Position numbers and translations under genes: made by a program. 35,388 bases of DNA from an uncultured Lachnospiraceae bacterium (lineage in GTDB: Bacteria > Bacillota > Clostridia > Lachnospirales > Lachnospiraceae): positions 1 to 35,388 of the forward strand of contig CAMWLG010000034.1 of the NCBI GenBank assembly GCA_947175035.1, given 5' to 3'. Under the pieces are notes generated by a model. It was given only the letters and a program-made list of their open reading frames with translations, was not told the origin of the DNA and searched no databases. Below are positions 29,753 through 35,388 of this stretch, piece after piece. How positions within the stretch are numbered: position 1 is the stretch's first letter; each line of letters opens with the position of its first letter.

Positions 29753-31168
29753 ATGAGAAATGGCGGATATTTTGTGGGCAAAAGCAAATGCCTCATAAGT
29801 GCGGTGCTTTGCATGGGTCTTCTTCTCTCCGGATGCGGCAGCACGGAGGTGGTGGAGACCGAGGATGCAATCTTGGTTGACGCGGCCCAGGTGGGAAGGG
29901 ACACTTTGGTACTGAGCAATCAATTTGTGGGGATGGTTTCCCCGGAGGAGTCCGTGTACATTATCCCATTGGCACAGGGCACCGTGACAGAGACCTTTTT
30001 TGAGGTGGGTGACAAGGTGCAGGCGGGAGACGTGCTGTTTAAGATAGACGACAGCGGGGCGAAACTGCAGTTAGAGCAGGCACAGCTGACCTATACCAAC
30101 GCGCAGCAGCAGGCGGACAGCGCACTGACGACTCAACAGAAGTCCGCTAATTTGCAATTGGACGCTAATGTCAAGACTGCCGAGGCGCAGTACATGGCAG
30201 CGCAGGTGGCGTGGAAGAATACCAAAGACTCGCTGGACGATTTGGAAAAGCAGGTGGATAAGGCGAGAAAGGCATATAATCAGGCAAAGAAGGCGGGAGC
30301 TGACGAGAATACGCTGGCAGAGTTGAAACAAGTGCTGAAGACGCTGGAGAGCAGCTATTCCCAGTTGGAGATACAGTACAATCAGGTCGAGGCCCAGTAT
30401 GAGGCTGCCACAGTGGGTTTCCAGTCGGCTAAGGATGCCAGAGAGTTGACCCAGGGAGACGCTTTGGATGACACGAAGGAGCAGTTGAACACTTCCCTGC
30501 AGATGGCGAAGGTTGCAGTGGATTCAGCAGAGCTGGCCCTGTCCTATTATCAGGTGACAACACCCATTGCCGGCGAGGTCATCAGCAAGAATGTGTCGGT
30601 AAACGGCATGGCGACGTCGTCCTCCCCGGCTTATATCATTGCGGCTGAGGACACTATGACGGTGGCGTTTCAGGTGAGCGAGGCTGTCAGGAATACTCTG
30701 CACAAGGATATGAAGATCGTGGTGGAGCGAAGCGGTGTGGAATATGACGGTGTGATCACGGAAGTTGGAAATGCTGTCAATGCCCAGACGGGATTGTTCC
30801 AGATTAAGGCGGCGGTTTCTGCCAGTGGCGGGGAACTTCCCAGCGGTGTCAGCGTGAAGATTACCAGCGATACCTACACGGCCTCAAATGCCATTATCAT
30901 TCCCTATGATGCGGTGTATTATGAGACTGAGGGCTCATATGTCTACACGGTGAAGGACGGCCATGCAGTAAAGACCTATGTGACAACGGGAATATTTGAT
31001 GATGAGAGAATTGAGATTGTGGATGGTATCACAGAGGAGGATATCATCATCACAAGCTGGTCTCCCAGGTTGATTGACGGCGCACAGGTGGACGCAAAAG
31101 TCGCGAAGGCAGGCGCAGAGACAGCACGGGCAGAAAGTCAGGGCGCAGAGCCGGAAGCTGCTCGGTAG
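29753..31168 (+). CDS. RND efflux periplasmic-adaptor (HlyD/MFP) lipoprotein
   Basis: A 471-residue membrane-anchored adaptor. The signal peptide ends in LLSGC with lipidated Cys28. Residues about 65-100 carry the first lipoyl/barrel-sandwich half (GTVTETFFEVGDKVQAGDVLFKIDD). Residues about 105-255 are a long alpha-helical hairpin rich in Gln/Ala. The second lipoyl half is VTTPIAGEVISKNVSVNG, then beta-barrel and membrane-proximal domains (residues about 290-440), and an Ala/Glu-rich tail. In Gram-negatives such proteins bridge pump and outer-membrane channel. In a single-membrane cell it would cap or assist the pump toward the wall. First gene of a three-gene operon, 12 bases before the pump gene. 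Ribosome site AGGTATCAGG is modest. Confidence 0.92.
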   Translation: MRNGGYFVGKSKCLISAVLCMGLLLSGCGSTEVVETEDAILVDAAQVGRDTLVLSNQFVGMVSPEESVYIIPLAQGTVTETFFEVGDKVQAGDVLFKIDDSGAKLQLEQAQLTYTNAQQQADSALTTQQKSANLQLDANVKTAEAQYMAAQVAWKNTKDSLDDLEKQVDKARKAYNQAKKAGADENTLAELKQVLKTLESSYSQLEIQYNQVEAQYEAATVGFQSAKDARELTQGDALDDTKEQLNTSLQMAKVAVDSAELALSYYQVTTPIAGEVISKNVSVNGMATSSSPAYIIAAEDTMTVAFQVSEAVRNTLHKDMKIVVERSGVEYDGVITEVGNAVNAQTGLFQIKAAVSASGGELPSGVSVKITSDTYTASNAIIIPYDAVYYETEGSYVYTVKDGHAVKTYVTTGIFDDERIEIVDGITEEDIIITSWSPRLIDGAQVDAKVAKAGAETARAESQGAEPEAAR

Positions 31169-31180
31169 GGAGGACGGAAA

Positions 31181-34100
31181 ATGAGTCTGACAAATCTTGC
31201 ACTGAAAAGGCCGGTATCATGTATGCTGGCGATTTTGGCATTGACTGTATTTGGTATTTCTTCTATTTTTGGGTTTAAGCTTCAACTGATTCCCGATATG
31301 GAGATGCCGATGTTGATCGTGATGGCAACCTATCCGGGGGCAGATCCCCAGAGTGTGGATGAGTTGGTGATCTCGGTGATTGAGGATGCCGGTTCTTCCC
31401 TGAGCGGTGTGGATTCCACCACAACGATGTCCTATGAAAATTATGGTATGGTGCTCTTTACGTACGAGTATGGCGTAGATATCGCTGAGTGCCACACGGA
31501 TTTGCGGGCGGCGCTGGAGGTTGCGCAGCTCTCCATGCCGGAGGACGCGGGAGAACCTACCATCATTGAGATGAATGTCAACAGCATGGAATGTATGATG
31601 ATTTCCGCTACGGAGACAGGAGACGTGGATATCCTCAAGGTGGTCAACGAGTCCGTGGTTCCGGAGTTGGAGGCACTTTCCGGGGTTGCGCAGGTCAATG
31701 TCAACGGTGGTAATGAGGAATATATCAAGGTGGAGCTGAATGATACGCTGATGAACCAGTATGGCTTGACCATGAACTCTATTTCCCAGTTTTTGTCTGC
31801 GGTGGATTTCTCTTACCCTGCGGGCAGTGTCAGTCATGGAAGTCAGGATATCAGCATCACCACGTCCATGGAATATAATACGGTGCAAAAGCTTCGCGAG
31901 GTGCCGTTGATGACGGGAACGGGTCAGGTAATCACCCTGCAGGATGTGGCAACGGTTACCATGTCCACCAAGGAGGCGGAGAGCCTGAGCCGCTATAACG
32001 GTCTGGATAATTTGAGTATCGGTATCCAGAATAAGAGCAGTTTTGGTACGGTGAACGTGTGTCAGGATGTGAGAAAGGCATTGAATCGCATTCAGGCACA
32101 GGTGCCGGCAGTGGAGTTCCAAATTACCTATGATGCCAGCGAGTCCATCATTGATTCCCTGATGGCAGTGTTTGAGACTTTGCTCCTCGGCGTGGCGCTG
32201 ACCATGTTGGTGTTGTTTTTGTTCTTTGGGGATTTCAAGGCGAGTCTGATCGTAGGCTCTTCCATGCCGATTTCCCTGATGTTTACGTTGATTATAATGA
32301 GCTTAATGGGTTTTTCCATGAATATTGTGACTCTGGGGTCGTTGGTGATTGCCATCGGTATGATGGTGGATGCTTCCATCGTGGTGATTGAGAGCTGTTT
32401 CAGGTATCAGGAGAAGGGAATCTCCGTGCAGGAGGCGGTGGCGCTGGGAGCCAAGGAGGTAACGGCATCTATCGTTGCTTCCACGATCACTACGATTGTG
32501 GTGTATCTGCCCTTGGCGCTGATGAAGGGCTTGTCGGGTCAGATTTTCTCCCAGCTGGGTATGACCATCGTCATCGCAATGCTGGCTTCGCTGATTGCGG
32601 CATTGATGCTGGTTCCCTTGTTCTTCTGTGTGTTTAAGCCCGTGGCGAAGGAGAACCTTCCCATAGACAGGGTTCTGCAAAAGGTTACAGACTTCTATCG
32701 GAGAAAAATGCCCAAGTTCTTATACAAAAAAAAGACGGTGATGGCTGTGTCTGTGCTGCTGTTGGTGGCATCGTTCCTCTTGGCCGGCCTGTTGAACATG
32801 GAGCTGATGCCGTCAGCGGATGAGGGCATGGCAGCTGTCTCGATCAATTTCCGCTCAGGGACATCTCTGGAGGCGCGGGATAAGGCGGCAAGGGAATGGG
32901 AACGGATCGTGTCAGAGCATCCTGACGTGAGTGCATACAGCGCTTCCGTGAGCAACACTGGCGCAACCGTGACGGCTACATTGAAAAAGGACAGGAAGAT
33001 GACCACGGCGGAAGTCGTGGACGAGTGGAATGAACTGGCGTCCACCATGACCAATATGGATGTGACGGTGGCAGCCAGCGGTAACAGCATGAGCTCCATG
33101 ATGAGTGTTGGTAGCTTCGAGATTGATTTGCAGAGCAATGATATGGATGCGCTGCGGGACGGAACGGAGTTGCTGGCTGACAGGATGCGCGGAATTGACG
33201 GCGTGGTCAAGGTGACGGATTCCCTGTCAAACACATCAACGCTGGTCAAGGTGAATGTTGATCCATTGAAAGCCATGCAGTATGGCATGACGCCCATCTC
33301 GGTGGGTATGACCCTGAACAATGTGCTCAGCGGTGTGAAACCTCTGACAATCACCAAGGAGGGGTCGGAGTACGAAGTCTGGCTGGAATATCCGGAGGGG
33401 CAATATGATGATTTGAACCAGCTGATGGATCTCATGCTGCCGACTTCCATGGGGGTGTCAATCCCGCTGCGGGATATTGCGGAGCTGATTTATGCTGAGG
33501 GACAGGAGAGTATTAGCAGACAGGACGGGCAGTATTATGCCAGTGTCACCGCAACACTGAATTCGGAGAAGACCTTCGCGGCGCAGGATGATATCAATGC
33601 GTTGGTGGCTGAGCTTACATTCCCTGACGGCGTCACTCCTGCCAACAGTATGATGACAGATATGATGTATGAAGAGCTGTTTGCGATTTTTCAGGCAATC
33701 CTGACGGCAGTGTTCCTGGTATTCCTTGTGATGGCAATGCAGTTTGAGTCGCCGCGGTTCTCTATCATGGTGATGACTTGTATTCCTTTTGCATTGATTG
33801 GCTCTTTCCTGCTTCTGTTCCTGACAGGGCAATCCCTGAGCATGGTTTCGCTGATGGGATTTCTGATGTTGATGGGAATTGTGGTAAACAATGGTATTCT
33901 GTTTGTGGATTCCACCAACCAATTTCGGCAGGAGATGCCCTTGGAGGACGCATTGATTGAGTCCGGATGCGTTCGTCTGCGTCCGATTCTGATGACTACG
34001 TTGACGACAATTCTGTCCATGCTGCCTCTGGGTATCGGTATCGGTACCAATGCGGTGATGATGCAGGGTATGGCATTGGTTATCATCGGCGGTCTGGTGG

Positions 34101-34213
34101 CGTCAACCATCCTGACTTTGATCCTGATACCTACCTTCTATCTGATCCTGGATAAGAAGAGTAAGCCACAAAAGACGCGCAGGGGCAAAAAGGCTGCACA
34201 GGCGGGGGACTGA
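31181..34213 (+). CDS. RND-family efflux pump (AcrB/HAE-like permease)
   Basis: A 1010-residue inner-membrane transporter with the classic duplicated RND plan: helix 1 (NLALKRPVSCMLAILALTVFG), a large extracytoplasmic loop to about residue 325, helices 2-6 (about 330-490), helix 7 near 525, a second large loop, and helices 8-12 (about 855-990). Helix 4 contains GMMVDASIVVIES with Asp397, equivalent to AcrB Asp407. The following Asp408 position is Ala here, as the pair is often reduced in Gram-positive homologues. Substrate is unknown: drugs, bile acids, lipids or siderophores are possible. It works with the adjacent adaptor lipoprotein under the TetR-type regulator that starts 1 nt after its stop. 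Confidence 0.94.
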   Translation: MSLTNLALKRPVSCMLAILALTVFGISSIFGFKLQLIPDMEMPMLIVMATYPGADPQSVDELVISVIEDAGSSLSGVDSTTTMSYENYGMVLFTYEYGVDIAECHTDLRAALEVAQLSMPEDAGEPTIIEMNVNSMECMMISATETGDVDILKVVNESVVPELEALSGVAQVNVNGGNEEYIKVELNDTLMNQYGLTMNSISQFLSAVDFSYPAGSVSHGSQDISITTSMEYNTVQKLREVPLMTGTGQVITLQDVATVTMSTKEAESLSRYNGLDNLSIGIQNKSSFGTVNVCQDVRKALNRIQAQVPAVEFQITYDASESIIDSLMAVFETLLLGVALTMLVLFLFFGDFKASLIVGSSMPISLMFTLIIMSLMGFSMNIVTLGSLVIAIGMMVDASIVVIESCFRYQEKGISVQEAVALGAKEVTASIVASTITTIVVYLPLALMKGLSGQIFSQLGMTIVIAMLASLIAALMLVPLFFCVFKPVAKENLPIDRVLQKVTDFYRRKMPKFLYKKKTVMAVSVLLLVASFLLAGLLNMELMPSADEGMAAVSINFRSGTSLEARDKAAREWERIVSEHPDVSAYSASVSNTGATVTATLKKDRKMTTAEVVDEWNELASTMTNMDVTVAASGNSMSSMMSVGSFEIDLQSNDMDALRDGTELLADRMRGIDGVVKVTDSLSNTSTLVKVNVDPLKAMQYGMTPISVGMTLNNVLSGVKPLTITKEGSEYEVWLEYPEGQYDDLNQLMDLMLPTSMGVSIPLRDIAELIYAEGQESISRQDGQYYASVTATLNSEKTFAAQDDINALVAELTFPDGVTPANSMMTDMMYEELFAIFQAILTAVFLVFLVMAMQFESPRFSIMVMTCIPFALIGSFLLLFLTGQSLSMVSLMGFLMLMGIVVNNGILFVDSTNQFRQEMPLEDALIESGCVRLRPILMTTLTTILSMLPLGIGIGTNAVMMQGMALVIIGGLVASTILTLILIPTFYLILDKKSKPQKTRRGKKAAQAGD

Positions 34214-34214
34214 T

Positions 34215-34850
34215 ATGGGAAAGATTACAGGTATGGAGCCGGTATCGGAGATTCCACCTAAGGTACTGCTGCTTTACAATGCGGTAAAGCAGCTGATTGG
34301 GGAGGGCGTGGATGTGAATGACATCCGCGTCCTGTCCATCACAGAGCGGGCGGGAATCGGCAAGGGTACGGCATATGAGTATTTTGATTCAAAAGAGGAA
34401 ATCATCGCTTGCGCCTTTTTGTATTATGTGAATGGACTGGCGGAGCGAATTAACACTACATTGCTTCCAATGAACAATCTGCGGGAGCAGATCAATTATT
34501 TGTTTGATGAATTGGATAAGGACAGTGAGAAAAAGTATTGCTTTATGCGTTTTGTACATGGAGCCACAGATCATTCCAAATTCAGCCAGTTGGTGCGGGA
34601 GAAACTGATGGAGTCCGATATGGGCAGGGAATTCCCAGAGTATCTGTTCGGGGCAGTGATTCGCCAAGGGGTGGAGCGCGGTGAAATCGACAGCAGTATC
34701 CCGGCCAGTTATCTGATCTATGCCGTTTTCTGCAAGGTGTTGACATACATGATGTGTATTGGGATGGAGGACCTGGTTCGAATGGAGGTGGGGGGGCTTC
34801 GCCCCTTGATTGTGGAAGGCATCCTGCGGGACCTGAAGGGCGGACTTTGA
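34215..34850 (+). CDS. TetR/AcrR-family transcriptional regulator
   Basis: A 211-residue repressor. The N-terminal helix-turn-helix (about residues 20-65) reads IRVLSITERAGIGKGTAYEYFDSKEEIIACAF, the standard TetR DNA-binding fold. The remaining helical domain is variable and should bind an inducer and dimerise. It is the last gene of the efflux operon, translated from an ATG 1 nt after the pump stop. The CCGACC-N4-GGTCGG palindrome near the operon's start is its probable target, giving negative autoregulation released by a pump substrate. No terminator hairpin with a U-tract is evident before the next promoter at 34868. Confidence 0.93.
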   Translation: MGKITGMEPVSEIPPKVLLLYNAVKQLIGEGVDVNDIRVLSITERAGIGKGTAYEYFDSKEEIIACAFLYYVNGLAERINTTLLPMNNLREQINYLFDELDKDSEKKYCFMRFVHGATDHSKFSQLVREKLMESDMGREFPEYLFGAVIRQGVERGEIDSSIPASYLIYAVFCKVLTYMMCIGMEDLVRMEVGGLRPLIVEGILRDLKGGL

Positions 34851-34867
34851 TTTGTCAAAAATAGTGG

Positions 34868-34896
34868 TTGACAACCCCAAAGGGACTTGCTATAAT
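34868..34896 (+). promoter_or_regulatory. Consensus promoter of tRNA-Thr
   Basis: Perfect TTGACA (34868-34873), a 17-base spacer and perfect TATAAT (34891-34896), about 34 bases before the tRNA. Confidence 0.88.
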
Positions 34897-34929
34897 AAAC
34901 AACGGTGATTGCGTAAGTCATCCCAAAGT

Positions 34930-35002
34930 GCTGCTGTGGCTCAGTCGGTAGAGCGTCACATTGGTAATGTGGAGGTCACGGGTCCGATTCCCGTCAGCAG
35001 CT
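34930..35002 (+). tRNA. tRNA-Thr (anticodon GGT)
   Basis: A 73-base cloverleaf: acceptor GCTGCTG/CAGCAGC, D stem GCTC/GAGC, anticodon stem TCACA/TGTGG with loop TTGGTAA, T stem ACGGG/CCCGT with loop TCCGATT, discriminator T, no encoded CCA. All stems are well paired, unlike the Val and Met genes in this window. Confidence 0.93.
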
Positions 35003-35012
35003 TAATAAAGAG

Positions 35013-35067
35013 ATAGCCGCAAATCCAAAGATTTTCAGTAAATCAAAGGATTTACGGCTATTTTTTT
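35013..35067 (+). terminator. Rho-independent terminator after tRNA-Thr
   Basis: ATAGCCG-CAAATCC pairs with GGATTT-ACGGCTAT around a loop of about 20 bases, followed by a run of seven Ts up to 35067. It also lies just past the 3' end of the minus-strand gene, and its A-rich left flank offers a weaker stop for that strand. Confidence 0.88.
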
Positions 35068-35073
35068 AGCTTA

Positions 35074-35388
35074 TTATGTTGTGTGTTGGGTAGGCTCTCC
35101 CATACTCTTTATCCGTGCAAGTTCTTCTTTTAGCTTTGTGATTTCCTCTGCAAGTTCTGCGTTTTCTTCTGCCCGCTTTGTGATTGCTGCTGCAAGTTCC
35201 GCGTTTTTTTCTGTCTGCTTTGCGATTTCCTCTGTTTGCTCTGCGATTTTCTCTGCTTGTTTTGCGTTTTCCCTTTCCATTTTCAAAATCTCTTCTACCA
35301 TCTGTATGCGCATTCCTGCCACCTCCGGGTCTTCCTTTACAGTTTCCACCATTCTGTGGATTTCACGCAGTTCTTTGTTTACGGCATT
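35074..35388 (-). CDS. C-terminal part of a coiled-coil protein, probably Rpn-related (cut by right edge)
   Basis: The frame is open through the right edge, so about 104 C-terminal residues are visible and the ATG at 35352 is internal. The first visible part, NKELREIHRMVETVKEDPEV, resembles the region after the nuclease domain in Lachnospiraceae Rpn/PD-(D/E)XK proteins, which suggests the family but does not prove it. The rest is a run of seven-residue units (EKIAEQT, EEIAKQT, EKNAELA, AAITKRA, EENAELA, EEITKLK) predicted to be a continuous coiled coil. It is encoded by imperfect 21-base repeats at about 35120-35270. The stop TAA lies beside the tRNA-Thr terminator. Confidence 0.65.
   Translation of the reverse strand, partial: NAVNKELREIHRMVETVKEDPEVAGMRIQMVEEILKMERENAKQAEKIAEQTEEIAKQTEKNAELAAAITKRAEENAELAEEITKLKEELARIKSMGEPTQHTT

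Noticed and set aside
35110..35275. CRISPR-like array suggested by regular short repeats
   Set aside because: The repeats are 21 bases without spacers and simply encode heptads of a coiled coil in an open reading frame.

Overview
The window reads as chromosomal DNA from a low-to-moderate GC Gram-positive anaerobe, most likely a Lachnospiraceae-type Clostridium relative. The evidence is gene content and style: sigma-A promoters of TTGACA-N17-TATAAT type, strong AGGAGG ribosome sites, tRNA genes without an encoded CCA, a cysE-cysS-mrnC-rlmB-sigH block in the Bacillus/Clostridium order, several lipoproteins with Gram-positive style lipoboxes, ECF transport, and Rpn/PD-(D/E)XK genes of the kind abundant in that family. 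There are no rRNA genes, IS transposases or CRISPR arrays.

Layout. 1-990 is visibly AT-rich and looks like the end of a polymorphic-toxin locus: the C-terminus of a large protein cut by the left edge, then two small immunity-like genes. 1046-5627 is the carAB pyrimidine/arginine operon with a clear promoter and terminator. 5650-7524 carries a DUF6033-like gene behind a sigma-D-like promoter, and a Mn-type superoxide dismutase. 7570-10019 is a lone 748-residue solute-binding lipoprotein with an operator-like palindrome over its promoter. It converges on a minus-strand pair: queH (queuosine synthesis) and a 5'-damaged Rpn-family gene. 11763-13013 is a cobalamin-riboswitch operon encoding a transcobalamin-like (DUF4430) lipoprotein and an ECF S component. 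argS and a DUF4163/DUF3298 lipoprotein follow. Next come tRNA-Val and tRNA-Met, then cupin, a DEAD-box RNA helicase, a GT-C-like membrane protein and ispF. A full-length Rpn gene (minus strand) and a 1011-residue SF1 helicase-nuclease fusion are divergent from each other.

25417-29623 is the cysteine/translation block cysE-cysS-mrnC-rlmB-sigH. 29659-34850 is an RND efflux operon (adaptor, pump, TetR regulator) with a palindromic operator just downstream of its promoter. A tRNA-Thr gene and the 3' end of a coiled-coil, probably Rpn-related gene close the window.

The most striking signal is the cysE leader. A strong promoter is followed within about 35 nt by a T-box antiterminator and a U-tract terminator, with no room for a classical Stem I. 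What stands in its place is a 7-bp hairpin whose 9-nt terminal loop contains UGC, a cysteine codon. The T-box bulge carries UGGA, complementary to a UCCA tRNA end (U73, as in tRNA-Cys). The atypical AGAG arm of the T-box is matched by a compensating CUCU. This looks like a minimal tRNA-Cys riboswitch. It is followed by a second very stable structured segment that contains a possible 21-codon leader ORF and another terminator-like hairpin. Other points are acceptor-stem mismatches in tRNA-Val, a dispersed repeat seated just after two terminators, and a cysteine-rich tail on IspF.
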